The notes under the pieces are model-generated. The model saw nothing but the letters and a program-made list of their open reading frames with translations. It was not told where the DNA came from and searched no databases. A DNA stretch of 27,346 nucleotides from an uncultured Clostridia bacterium (GTDB lineage Bacteria; Bacillota; Clostridia; TANB77; CAG-508), in the NCBI GenBank assembly GCA_948517135.1, contig CAORJJ010000011.1:1-27346 (forward strand), written 5' to 3'. Position 1 is the first letter of the stretch, and the number at the start of each line of letters is the position of its first letter. Position numbers and translations under genes: made by a program. Shown here piece by piece: positions 8,020 to 15,996 of the stretch.

Positions 8020-8790
8020 ATGGAAATAGGTTGGGGAATTAACATCGAAACAGACAAAGGTATAGTAGGTCTTTATACCAATTGGCAAAAGAGAGGATTC
8101 AAAATATTTTATCCGCTTGAATTCAAAGTTCCAGATGAAATTATTATCGAGACTTTGGAAGTATCAAGAGCTGAGCCAGTAAAAAATGTAATGTTTGGAA
8201 AAAGGCTGTGGGCACCATTCTATTCTGAAAAACTGGAAGGAGACTATGGACGGGTTTGGATTGATCATAATTCACAACATAGTTATGGTCATGAGATGTA
8301 TACAATAAAAAATGAAAAATTACAGTGTCTTTATACTGGACATAATCAGAGTAATACTATCTGGACATTTGAGTTTTCCTTCTGTTCAGAAGAAGAGCCT
8401 GATGCACCAAATTGCAGTGAGAAATGGATACAGCCATACAAGGAAAGATTTATAAAACTTCTTGTGGAAGTTGCCAAATTTATTGGCAATATACAGGCTG
8501 TTAACATCGATAGTGGTTTGGTATTATATACTCCAGAAACCATAGGATGTAAGTACAGAAGTTTTCAGGAAGGTAATGGTAGATATTGCTATGCTAAAGA
8601 TGGCGATATTGAGATTATGCTGAGAAAGGGAAATTCTTTAATTCCTTGGGTTACAGTAATAAGATATCCGATAACTGGTAATGAACTCACATCTAGCTGG
8701 TTAATTGATAAATTGGATAGTTTTGATAACTCCAATTGTTCAACCAATTGCTTTGCTATGATGCAACTGATTGCAAAAACATTATCATAA
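8020..8790 (+). CDS. Unrecognised soluble protein (256 residues)
   Basis: ATG 8020 follows AAGGAGG at seven bases. The protein has no signal peptide or membrane helix and is rich in Trp, Tyr and Glu, with alternating beta-type patterns in the first 130 residues (for example WGINIETDKGIVGLYTNW). A helix follows around 140-160 and more strands to the end. I do not recognise the family. The coding sequence has more G+C than the core genes nearby and different codon choices, consistent with acquisition. It is probably co-transcribed with the small membrane protein at 8826 (35-base gap, separate AAAGGAG). The ribosome-site context CATTATAAGGAGG is shared with the gene at 9364, suggesting a common source for this cluster. 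Confidence 0.7.
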   Translation: MEIGWGINIETDKGIVGLYTNWQKRGFKIFYPLEFKVPDEIIIETLEVSRAEPVKNVMFGKRLWAPFYSEKLEGDYGRVWIDHNSQHSYGHEMYTIKNEKLQCLYTGHNQSNTIWTFEFSFCSEEEPDAPNCSEKWIQPYKERFIKLLVEVAKFIGNIQAVNIDSGLVLYTPETIGCKYRSFQEGNGRYCYAKDGDIEIMLRKGNSLIPWVTVIRYPITGNELTSSWLIDKLDSFDNSNCSTNCFAMMQLIAKTLS

Positions 8791-8825
8791 GTAACCATAA
8801 ACAATAGTTTTAAAGGAGAGAAAAA

Positions 8826-9209
8826 ATGACATATAATATTGGTATGGCTGTAATTATAATACTTTTGGTTGTGGTAGTTGCAACAGTACTTTTTGGGCTA
8901 GGTATCGAAATCCGGAATGCTTTTTTAGATTATGATGAGTTGTCTGTGATGGTAAGAGTTGTTGGAAAAAATTATTCATCATCATATACAACAACAAGTT
9001 TTATTCAATCTGGAAAAGTAAGTGTTCCACAAATGCATCATCATCCTGCACAATATAATGTATTTTTACAGTGGAATGAGTTTGAAGATTGTATCGACAA
9101 TGAGGAATTGTACAATTCTGTTGAAATTGGAGATGTAATTGAGGCACGTCTCCATAGAGGATACAATAAAGCAGGAGTACTTAAAAACTCATACTTTACA
9201 GTAAATTAA
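8826..9209 (+). CDS. Unrecognised small membrane-anchored protein
   Basis: The 127-residue product has a single hydrophobic helix at about residues 7-28, followed by an acidic linker and a beta-rich C-terminal domain (about 38-125). The C-terminal half, with repeated Val/Ile strands and a run of three histidines near residue 72, looks like a small OB- or SH3-like beta barrel facing one side of the membrane. No catalytic motif is seen and no family is recognised. It is the second gene of the unit beginning at 8020, with AAAGGAGAG before its ATG, and is followed by a hairpin terminator. The two proteins may work together, but this rests on gene order alone. Confidence 0.65.
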   Translation: MTYNIGMAVIIILLVVVVATVLFGLGIEIRNAFLDYDELSVMVRVVGKNYSSSYTTTSFIQSGKVSVPQMHHHPAQYNVFLQWNEFEDCIDNEELYNSVEIGDVIEARLHRGYNKAGVLKNSYFTVN

Positions 9210-9236
9210 AAATTCTTACAACTGAATAATATCCAT

Positions 9237-9278
9237 GATAAAAGTCCTTGTAGTAAAATGCAAGGACTTTATCTTTTG
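9237..9278 (+). terminator. Terminator after the 8020-8826 unit
   Basis: AAAGTCCTTG (9241-9250) and CAAGGACTTT (9261-9270) form a perfect 10-bp stem, extended by GAT/ATC, followed by CTTTT. Confidence 0.7.
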
Positions 9279-9288
9279 CCATATTATG

Positions 9289-9317
9289 TTGACTTCTATG
9301 TGAACGTGTGATATAAT
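9289..9317 (+). promoter_or_regulatory. Promoter of the 9364 gene
   Basis: TTGACT at 9289-9294, a 17-base spacer and TATAAT at 9312-9317 with an upstream TGA (extended -10). Confidence 0.75.
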
Positions 9318-9363
9318 TATTGCGATACAATTAAATATAGCAGTCATTATAAGGAGGACAAAT

Positions 9364-10005
9364 ATGTCAACAGGAAATGAATTCAGATCTTTTAACGAAA
9401 CAGCAAACAAAATCCAGAGAGAGCTGGATCGGCAGCGGAAGGAGCAGAATAGCGAAGTTGAAAAAATGACAGCAGAACTGTTTAAGATTCTGGAAGCCCA
9501 GCAGGAAGAGGATCCGATAATGAAAACCATAACTGAGGTTTTAGAACGTGCAGAGGCGTTTGGTGGCAAAAGAATGCATACAACCATCATGACCAAAGAG
9601 ATCAAAGCTCTGGAAGAAGTGAATCCGGAATTTGCAGAAGTAACCAAGACAGGCTTTTCTGAGGAGGAGGCAAAACGGTGTATTGTAACTGCATTTGATG
9701 CATTGTTTGAAGTTCTGAACATTGGAAAACTGGAAAATACTATTTCCAATGTTTTGCTCTCAATAAGACGTGGAAGCAAAATTGAATTCTCGAAGTTCAA
9801 TGGTACCAGTGTGTACAATTACGCAAAAAGTAAAGGCATTTTCGACAAATACCTGACGCCTGAATTTAAGAAAAAGATTATTTATGGCAGAGCTGTACAA
9901 ATTGTTGTTGAAGCAAAAACAATTTCTTTCAATACAGCTGTAAAACGGGCCATCCGCGAAATCAAGGAGGATGGATTCATTACGAAGATGGACGCAGATG
10001 ATTAG
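9364..10005 (+). CDS. Unrecognised helical protein ending at a possibly premature amber codon
   Basis: The 213-residue product begins with a charged coiled-coil-like region (about residues 8-50, rich in Glu, Arg, Gln and Lys), then mixed helices. It has no signal or membrane segment. The codons (CTG, CGG, CCG, GCG) and higher G+C differ from the AT-rich neighbours, a sign of horizontal transfer. The frame ends at TAG 10003-10005, but the same frame continues for 30 sense codons with the same composition to TAA 10096-10098. The extension is amphipathic (ELLDDISGIINPLVDL). Either the gene lost its C-terminus by a point mutation or the tail is a relic. The family is not recognised. ATG 9364 follows AAGGAGG. 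Confidence 0.65.
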   Translation: MSTGNEFRSFNETANKIQRELDRQRKEQNSEVEKMTAELFKILEAQQEEDPIMKTITEVLERAEAFGGKRMHTTIMTKEIKALEEVNPEFAEVTKTGFSEEEAKRCIVTAFDALFEVLNIGKLENTISNVLLSIRRGSKIEFSKFNGTSVYNYAKSKGIFDKYLTPEFKKKIIYGRAVQIVVEAKTISFNTAVKRAIREIKEDGFITKMDADD

Positions 10006-10139
10006 GAGCTTCTGGATGATATTTCTGGAATCATTAATCCGCTCGTCGATTTGTATATTGATAATGAAATGCAAATCTTGGCGGCTATTGTTAAGTAAAA
10101 CTAAATAATGACAAAAAAATCGGTAAGATAAGAAAAGAT

Positions 10140-10172
10140 AAGAGATCAGCCCTTTACTAGGGCTGATTTCTT
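10140..10172 (+). terminator. Terminator after the 9364 gene
   Basis: AAGAGATCAGCCCT and AGGGCTGATTTCTT form a 14-bp stem with one G-U pair around TTACT. Only a short T run follows. Confidence 0.65.
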
Positions 10173-10189
10173 TGATTGTATTAAAACAG

Positions 10190-10218
10190 TTGAAAAAATA
10201 CATTATTTACTATAAAAT
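10190..10218 (+). promoter_or_regulatory. Promoter of the EAL protein gene
   Basis: TTGAAA at 10190-10195, a 17-base spacer and TAAAAT at 10213-10218. Confidence 0.55.
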
Positions 10219-10235
10219 ACAAATAGAGGTGTAAT

Positions 10236-11612
10236 ATGAACGAAATTAGTCAAGAATCATTTGTAGTATTTTTATTTATTAGTACTATTGTAATAGCAAT
10301 ATGTATTTATATAAATATATTAAAACAAAAACAAAACAAGAAGTTATATAAAGTTGCTTATATAGATGATATAACTCAGCTTGGAAATGCAAGTTATTTT
10401 AAGGAAAAAGGAATAGAATATTTACAAAAGCCAATCCAAAATGAATATATAATAGCACTAGATGTAAACAAGTTTAATGCGATAAATAAAATATATGGTT
10501 ATGATTTTTGTAATAGTTTACTGAAAGAATTAGGAAATAGATTAGTAAAGTCTTTACCTGAGAATAATATTACATGTAGAATGTCTAATGATATTTTTGC
10601 CTCTATATTTAACTATGAAGATGATATAAAAGTTTTATTAGATAAAATTGTGAAATCACTTTCAAATTTGCAAATAAATAATATAAATATAAGGATAAAT
10701 TTATCAATTGGTGTTTATAAAATAAATTCAGAAGATAGAGATTTTAATGAATGTTTAAATAAAGCTTATATGTCACGTTCTAAAATAAAGGGGTTATATA
10801 ATAAAAATTATTATATATTTGATAAAGAACTTGAAAATGAATTAATTGAAGAAGAACAAATTGAATCTTGTATGGAATCTGCATTAAAAAATGGAGAATT
10901 TAAAGTTATATATCAACCTAAAATTTTTGCAGAGAATGAAGGAATTGCTGGTGCAGAAGCTTTAGTAAGATGGTATAAGAATGGTGAAATTCTTTCACCT
11001 GGAAAATTTATTCCATTATTTGAAAAAAACAAATTTATTATAAAATTAGATTTATATGTTTTTGAACAAGTATGTAAGGATATTTCAGAATGGAAGGAAA
11101 AATATAATTATTATCCAATAGTTTCAATTAATGTTTCTCAAGATCATTTTGTAAATGAAAGTTTTATAGATGAATATTTGCAAATTACAAATAAATATAA
11201 TATAGATAGAAAAACACTTGATTTAGAAATTACTGAAAGTGCAACAGTGGCACCAAATATAGATATTGTAAAGATAACTAATAAAATAAAAAAAGAAGGA
11301 TTTATAATTTCACTGGATGATTTCGGAACTGGTTATTCATCACTTGGAATGCTACAAAATATTCCAATAGATGTAATAAAGGTTGATAAAATATTTGTAG
11401 ATAAAGCAGATTTGAGTAGTAATAGAAATATTATAAATCATATAATACTTATTGCTAAAAGTTTGAATGTTCAAACAGTTATTGAAGGAGTTGAAACTAA
11501 ACAGCAAGTAGAATTTATAAAGAAAATAAAAGGAGATATAATACAAGGATATTATTATTCAAAACCAATGTTAAAAGAAGAATTTGAAAAATATTTTAAT
11601 GAACATAGATAA
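10236..11612 (+). CDS. Membrane-bound c-di-GMP phosphodiesterase (EAL) with degenerate GGDEF domain
   Basis: The 458-residue protein has one N-terminal helix (about 9-29), a GGDEF-type domain (about 38-195) and an EAL domain (about 205-455). The GGDEF signature is replaced by S117-N-D-I-F121, so cyclase activity is unlikely and the domain may be regulatory. The EAL domain keeps its expected active-site residues: E241-A-L-V-R, N299, E331, D361-D362, K382, E417 and Q437, plus the loop DDFGTGYSSL. It should hydrolyse c-di-GMP to pGpG at the inner membrane face. There are no partner genes nearby. It has its own promoter and a two-way terminator that contains its stop codon. Confidence 0.9.
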   Translation: MNEISQESFVVFLFISTIVIAICIYINILKQKQNKKLYKVAYIDDITQLGNASYFKEKGIEYLQKPIQNEYIIALDVNKFNAINKIYGYDFCNSLLKELGNRLVKSLPENNITCRMSNDIFASIFNYEDDIKVLLDKIVKSLSNLQINNINIRINLSIGVYKINSEDRDFNECLNKAYMSRSKIKGLYNKNYYIFDKELENELIEEEQIESCMESALKNGEFKVIYQPKIFAENEGIAGAEALVRWYKNGEILSPGKFIPLFEKNKFIIKLDLYVFEQVCKDISEWKEKYNYYPIVSINVSQDHFVNESFIDEYLQITNKYNIDRKTLDLEITESATVAPNIDIVKITNKIKKEGFIISLDDFGTGYSSLGMLQNIPIDVIKVDKIFVDKADLSSNRNIINHIILIAKSLNVQTVIEGVETKQQVEFIKKIKGDIIQGYYYSKPMLKEEFEKYFNEHR

Positions 11613-11647
11613 GTAAAAGGACTTCGTAGTAGAAGTCCTTTTACTTA
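11610..11647. terminator. Bidirectional terminator containing both stop codons
   Basis: TAAGTAAAAGGACTTC (11610-11625) and GAAGTCCTTTTACTTA (11632-11647) are perfect 16-bp inverted copies around a six-base loop. The TAA stop of the EAL gene is the first three bases. The TAA stop of the minus-strand gene is the last three. Confidence 0.85.
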
Positions 11648-12319
11648 GTAATTTAGATAAAAATGTGCAGTTAATTTTTTTATTAATCCGTTTTCTATAA
11701 CAGCATTATAGCCTGTGCGGTTTCGATACATAGGAGAGGTTACATCATCATTTCCACCAACATAAGTTTCTGTTTTTTGTCTTTCAGAAAGAAATTTTTC
11801 AAAAAAGCTTTTCATAAATTTCTCGCTTTCTTCTGAAAGATAATGTTTTGGGGTAGGATGATTTATTCTATAAATCAAATCTTCCAGAACCTCTTTTGAA
11901 GTGACATGTCCTTTAACTTCAATTTCAAAAATATGATAATATATTGGTTTCTCAATTAAAATCCGCAAACATGGATCAAAAGCAAATTCTTCACCTTCAA
12001 ATGTAAAGCAAATCCAAGAGTGCCAATAATTACGATGTTGATTGAATTTTAGATTTCCCCGTTCAATATAATCTGTACTTTCTAAAAACATAATTGCAGA
12101 TTCTGTTGTTTCCCAGCACCAACCTTCAAGTAAGCCACGATTCATTAATTCAATAATATTCCCAGAGTAATCACCTAAAATCTCAATTTTCAAATTCTGC
12201 AATTTTTCTATTAAATAAAGTAAAGCTTTTTCAGGAAGTATAGCAGAATGTATTAATTTGAATCTTTCAACATGACTTAAAAAAGTAACATCTTTTTCTA
12301 ATAAATTACTATTATTCAT
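11645..12319 (-). CDS. Transglutaminase-like cysteine protein
   Basis: The 224-residue product shows a plausible Cys-His-Asp triad in the order of the transglutaminase-like superfamily: C68 in GWCWETTESA, at the start of a helix; H100 in WHSWICFTFEG; and D115 in FAFDP. The spacing and the His-x-Trp and Asp-Pro contexts fit that fold. The N-terminal 60 residues are helical and the C-terminal tail is charged. There is no signal peptide, so a cytoplasmic role is likely; the reaction (proteolysis, deamidation or transfer) is unknown. I chose ATG 12319 because AAAGGGGA lies correctly before it, although a TTG at 12334 in the same frame would add five residues. The promoter is at 12406-12434. Confidence 0.7.
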   Translation of the reverse strand: MNNSNLLEKDVTFLSHVERFKLIHSAILPEKALLYLIEKLQNLKIEILGDYSGNIIELMNRGLLEGWCWETTESAIMFLESTDYIERGNLKFNQHRNYWHSWICFTFEGEEFAFDPCLRILIEKPIYYHIFEIEVKGHVTSKEVLEDLIYRINHPTPKHYLSEESEKFMKSFFEKFLSERQKTETYVGGNDDVTSPMYRNRTGYNAVIENGLIKKLTAHFYLNY

Positions 12320-12405
12320 AAATTCCCCTTTCAATAGTTATTGATATGATTAACAGTTACAAAAGTAATCTTTTAAGGAGTAACATAATTGAATTCTAAA
12401 TACAT

Positions 12406-12434
12406 AGTATATCACAATTTTTTAGAAAAATCAA
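12406..12434 (-). promoter_or_regulatory. Promoter of the transglutaminase-like gene
   Basis: On the minus strand TTGATT and TATACT are 17 bases apart, with TGA before the -10. The leader of about 80 bases contains a hairpin (GTTAC / GTAAC with inner AAAAG / CTTTT) ahead of the ribosome site. Confidence 0.6.
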
Positions 12435-12500
12435 ATAAACCATTCCATTATATGTTCTAAGAAATTCTAACAGATTTTATTTAATGAATATACTAGTACA

Positions 12501-12529
12501 TTTACTTTTTATGTAAAGTGTGATATAAT
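12501..12529 (+). promoter_or_regulatory. Promoter of the DUF1385 gene
   Basis: TTTACT at 12501-12506, a 17-base spacer and TATAAT at 12524-12529 with TGA before it. The -10 context GTGATATAAT is the same as for the gene at 9364. Confidence 0.65.
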
Positions 12530-12574
12530 AAGATTGTTTACTGTTAATTTTATAACAACTTTTAGGAGGTATAT

Positions 12575-13327
12575 ATGGTAATTACTCGCGCTCGGTCAGA
12601 TGAAAATGGGATTTATTTTGAAAGCTCAAATAATAAAAGAGCAACTGCACTTCGGACACCATCAGGTGATATCCAAATAAGAGTAGAAGATGAAGAAGAT
12701 ATACTAAAAGAAGAAATGAGAAATCTTAAACCAGTTGACTTCTTTAGACTATTGTATGGATTGCTTCTTGCGTTTGGAATGCCTTTAGTAAAGGGATATT
12801 TTTTAGTTCCCCAAATTAAAGATAATGTTATTGATGTTAAGTTTTATTTGCTTCCAGTTCTAATATATACTGTTTTAAATCTTGTAGATGTACTTTTTTT
12901 AATAGTGAAAAAAGGGAAAAGATGTAGGAAAAATCATGGAGCGGAGCATAAAGTATTCAATGCATATCGGAAATTAAAAAGAGTTCCAACTATAAAAGAA
13001 GCACAGAAATTTTCAAGAATTTGTAAAACTTGTGGTGGAACAATTCCATCCGCACTAATTACAGCACAAATAATTGGATTTATTGTTTATATTCATTTTG
13101 GAGTTGTAATTTCAGAAAAAATGTTATATATAATTCCTCTTTTTCTACATGGAATTTTTCCGTTCAATCTTTTTGGAAAATTACTTCAGTTTTTTACAAC
13201 AGCACAGCCTGATGATAGCAATGTTGATTTAGCAATTGCGGCACTTGAAGCTCTTTATGAAAATGAAAATCCGAAAATGGATCCAGATGAATTAGCTGAG
13301 TATGCTAATTCAATATTTCGTAACTAA
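12575..13327 (+). CDS. DUF1385 (YqhQ-like) membrane protein
   Basis: The 250-residue product contains the DUF1385 hallmarks: HGAEHK (121-126), a C150-K-T-C-G154 motif where the family has a conserved cysteine-glycine, and TTAQPDDSNVDLAIAALEALYE near 208-229, which matches the family C-terminal signature. Hydrophobic helices lie at about 56-78, 90-111, 157-178 and 182-201. The N-terminal 50 residues are polar and acidic. The family's biochemical role is not known; it is a conserved membrane protein of Firmicutes. The CXXC-like motif could bind metal, but this is a guess. ATG 12575 follows TAGGAGG. The gene is a single unit with a promoter and a strong terminator. Confidence 0.8.
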   Translation: MVITRARSDENGIYFESSNNKRATALRTPSGDIQIRVEDEEDILKEEMRNLKPVDFFRLLYGLLLAFGMPLVKGYFLVPQIKDNVIDVKFYLLPVLIYTVLNLVDVLFLIVKKGKRCRKNHGAEHKVFNAYRKLKRVPTIKEAQKFSRICKTCGGTIPSALITAQIIGFIVYIHFGVVISEKMLYIIPLFLHGIFPFNLFGKLLQFFTTAQPDDSNVDLAIAALEALYENENPKMDPDELAEYANSIFRN

Positions 13328-13340
13328 GTATACCATATGT

Positions 13341-13377
13341 AACAAAGCCTCACTACTGTGAGGCTTTGTTTGTTTTT
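13341..13377 (+). terminator. Terminator after the DUF1385 gene
   Basis: AACAAAGCCTCAC and GTGAGGCTTTGTT form a perfect 13-bp stem with a TACT loop, followed by TGTTTTTG. Confidence 0.88.
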
Positions 13378-13430
13378 GTAAAAAATAAAAAAATGAAAAT
13401 TAATAGGAAGTATATATAGAATAAAAAATT

Positions 13431-13458
13431 TTGGCATTATATGTTTTTATGTTATAAT
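13431..13458 (+). promoter_or_regulatory. Promoter of the DUF4180 unit
   Basis: TTGGCA at 13431-13436, a 16-base spacer and TATAAT at 13453-13458 with TGT upstream. Confidence 0.55.
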
Positions 13459-13489
13459 GATTTCAATAAATTAAAAGGAGAGATAGAAA

Positions 13490-13837
13490 ATGAAAATTAT
13501 AAATGATATAGCTGTGGTTAATAGTAATGAACTTATAATAAAAGATGTTCAATCAGCAATTGACTTTATTATGAATATAAAATATGAAACAAACTGTAAC
13601 AAAATAGCGTTGAATAAAGATGCAGTAGTAGAGGATTTCTTTATATTAAGTACAGGACTTGCAGGAGAAATTTTGCAGAAGTTTATAAATTATCAAATGA
13701 AATTTGCTATATATGGAGATTATTCAAAATATACAAGTAAACCATTAAAAGATTTTATATATGAAAGCAATAATGGAAAAGATATATTTTTTATAGAAAA
13801 TCAAGATGAAGCAATAAAAATGTTAAGTAAAGTATAA
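13490..13837 (+). CDS. DUF4180 protein
   Basis: The 115-residue product fits DUF4180: a short N-terminal strand pair, then a segment like DVQSAIDFIMNIKYETNCNKIALNKDAVVEDFF in which an Asp/Glu pair follows a lysine, then the conserved stretch LSTGLAGEILQKFINYQMKFAIYGDYSKYTSKPLKDFIYESN (about 55-95) and a C-terminal helix. It resembles the STAS/SpoIIAA-like alpha/beta fold and is soluble and cytoplasmic. Its function is unknown; the family is often found near transcription regulators. ATG 13490 follows AAGGAGAG. It is followed after 49 bases by a membrane protein on the same strand, probably in the same transcript. Confidence 0.75.
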   Translation: MKIINDIAVVNSNELIIKDVQSAIDFIMNIKYETNCNKIALNKDAVVEDFFILSTGLAGEILQKFINYQMKFAIYGDYSKYTSKPLKDFIYESNNGKDIFFIENQDEAIKMLSKV

Positions 13838-13886
13838 ATATTGTAATAGTAATATTTTATGCCAAAATTGAAGGAGACAATAATAT

Positions 13887-14276
13887 ATGAAAAGATATAA
13901 AATTGCATCATTGTTGATGTTTATACATGGAGCATTTATGGAAATTGGAGGTTGTTTATGTCTTATTCCTATATTCATTATGGGGACAGATAAGTTTGAT
14001 ATAAATCAATATTTTTCTTTTATAGTTCCTTATTTTAGAGATAATATGAATTTAATGCTTGTAATGGGGGCAATTTATGGAATTGTAAGAGTTATTGGAG
14101 CAATTGGCTTATGGAAAAATAGAATGTGGGGGTTAGCATTATCTGTAATAAACTGTGTTCTTACAATGGCTTTAATGATGTTTATGCTACCAATAGGAAT
14201 TATAGATGGAATACTTGCAACAACTGCTCTAATTTTAATATTGACACAATATTTTGAAAATAAAAAAGTCATTTGA
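13887..14276 (+). CDS. Small four-helix membrane protein
   Basis: The 129-residue protein has helices at about 6-32, 56-75, 80-97 and 98-122 with short loops, so it is an integral membrane protein with no large soluble part. ATG 13887 follows GAAGGAG. I do not recognise a functional family; many Clostridia have similar small four-helix proteins of unknown role. Its stop TGA at 14274-14276 overlaps the first codon of the following open frame, which is a regulator missing its N-terminus. The end of this gene may therefore mark a deletion or recombination joint, and a few C-terminal residues could be foreign. Confidence 0.65.
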   Translation: MKRYKIASLLMFIHGAFMEIGGCLCLIPIFIMGTDKFDINQYFSFIVPYFRDNMNLMLVMGAIYGIVRVIGAIGLWKNRMWGLALSVINCVLTMALMMFMLPIGIIDGILATTALILILTQYFENKKVI

Positions 14277-15490
14277 AACTCAAAGCTGTCGGAAAGTGGG
14301 TAAATGACAAAGGAATACCAGAAGCCGAAAAAATTGTTCAAATTAGTAATATATTTGATGTATCATTAGATTACTTGTTAAAAGAGAATATTGAGAAAAA
14401 AAGTAATTCAAATAAAAAATATTATGTTAGTAAGGAATTGCTAGATAAATATTTATTATATAATCGAAAAAGAACAACACAAATTGCTTTTGGTATTGCT
14501 TTAATTTTATTATCTAATGCTTTTAATAGTCTTGAATATAACAACAGTATAAAATCTATATCGTATTGGCTTACTTTTATTACTGGCTTAGCTATTGTAA
14601 TAATTTATTTTTTCCAAACAAAGCAATATCAAGAAATCAAAAATAATGAAATTGTAGTTGATAAACATATACTTGAAGAGTTTAGAAGAGAAAAGGAATT
14701 TAGACGAAAAAAATATGTTACAGTAATCATTGTAAGTATCATAATTCTTTTATTAAGTAGTGAATGTTATTCTCTGAAAAAATTTTTTAGTACAGAATTT
14801 TGTATTTTTTTAGCATGTATTTTAAATGCAATAAGTATAACAACATTTATTTGGTCGTGTATATCTATATATGTTGATAACACTATTGTAAAAAATACAG
14901 AAAATCGTACTAAAAGTAAAAAAGAACGATATGCTTGGGTATATACAGCATTACCTATTACTATTGTTGCAGTAATTATTGGAATATTTACAAATGCTTG
15001 GAGCCCTTATGCACCTATAATAATTAGTGTAATAGTTATTTTCTTATTAGCTTTTGGGATTTTAAGTTCAGTTTTTCAAGAAAATGATTACTTAAATAAT
15101 ACTGGAAATAATAATTTATCTAAAATAGAAATATATTCAGCATTAAATAATGAACTAATAAAATCAATAGATAATGAAAAAATTTTAAGTGATTATAATA
15201 AATTATTTTTTTATGAACATTATGAGGAAAACCAAGAAAAACTAAAAGAGAATATACAGAAACAAAAAGAGCAATATAAATTGGTTGCCTATAAATTCCC
15301 AGTTTCTCAAATTGGAAATAAAGATTTAGAGGAAAATTTTACAATTACTTTATATGAAAATTCTAATATTATTAAAATGACAGTTTCAAGTGAAAGCGTT
15401 AAAAATTTTTCTTTACCACAAGAATTTTTAACTTTTTATTACTCTACTTCAAATGAGGAATTACAGTTTTTAAATTCTTTAATAAATTAA
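14273..15490 (+). pseudogene. HTH-membrane regulator lacking the start of its DNA-binding domain
   Basis: The open frame encodes about 405 residues but has no credible start; the first possible codon is a TTG that overlaps the previous gene, and no ribosome site is seen. It begins in the middle of an HTH_3 (Xre/Cro) domain: AVGKWVNDKGIPEAEKIVQISNIFDVSLDYLLKEN corresponds to the recognition helix and helices 4-5, while the first about 25 residues of the domain are absent. Six hydrophobic helices follow (about 70-88, 97-115, 148-163, 173-198, 222-242 and 248-267), then a soluble tail of about 130 residues. The rest is intact and long, so loss of the head is probably recent. A truncated but translated membrane protein cannot be excluded. 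Confidence 0.65.
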
Positions 15491-15513
15491 CAATATATTA
15501 TAAATATTAGTAA

Positions 15514-15879
15514 TGTTCATCAAAAATATATAAGAAAAATGGATTTATAGTAGCAGAACTAGAAAATGAGGTTGTAGGATTTTGTAGATATGCTGACAGC
15601 AATGAATTTACACCAAATATGCACGATATAGATTGTGAGATAACAGCACTATATGTTAAAACAGATTTAAAATATAATGGAATAGGAACAAAGTTATTTC
15701 AATTTGTTGTTAATGAATTTAAAAGTCAAAGTAAGTCAAAAATGATATTATGGTGCTAAAAAGATAATGAGCCATCTAAAAAGTTCTATACTAAAATGGG
15801 TGGAAAAAATATCAAAGAACGAGTAATTGAAATTGGAGAAAAGAGTTATTGTGAAGTTGGATTTATGTATAATATCTAA
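15514..15879 (+). pseudogene. GNAT-family N-acetyltransferase pseudogene
   Basis: The translated frame reads as a GNAT domain without its first third: strands with AELENEVVGFCRYAD, then ITALYVKTDLKYNGIGTKLFQFV, where N-G-I-G-T-K is the acetyl-CoA pyrophosphate-binding loop, then KFYTKMGGK in the last motif. An in-frame TAA at 15757-15759 breaks the frame between a cysteine and KDNEPSKKFY; a TTA leucine codon would restore it. There is a stop just upstream (15511-15513) and no start with a ribosome site. This fills the 506-base gap between two regulator genes. It is a decayed acetyltransferase, with substrate unknown. Confidence 0.8.
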
Positions 15880-15905
15880 CTGCAAACTTACAATTTTTAG
15901 AACTC

Positions 15906-15940
15906 TACTAATCGTTGTTTTCTCCACTCAACGATTAGTA
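15906..15940 (+). terminator. Hairpin after the GNAT remnant
   Basis: TACTAATCGTTG and CAACGATTAGTA are perfect 12-bp inverted copies with an 11-base loop; TGTTTACTTTT follows. Confidence 0.55.
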
Positions 15941-15942
15941 TG

Positions 15943-15971
15943 TTTACTTTTATATATAAAGAATTTACAAT
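15943..15971 (+). promoter_or_regulatory. Promoter of the 15997 regulator
   Basis: TTTACT at 15943-15948, a 17-base spacer and TACAAT at 15966-15971. Confidence 0.45.
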
Positions 15972-15996
15972 AATATTAAAGGAAGGAGGGTAAATT

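Noticed and set aside
10003..10005. Recoding of TAG as pyrrolysine or a reassigned amber codon
   Set aside because: TAG ends glyS, the excisionase-like gene and OrfA in the same window, and no pyl genes are seen. A nonsense mutation is simpler.
10345..10830. Active diguanylate cyclase
   Set aside because: The GGDEF signature is replaced by S-N-D-I-F, lacking the needed glycines and glutamate.
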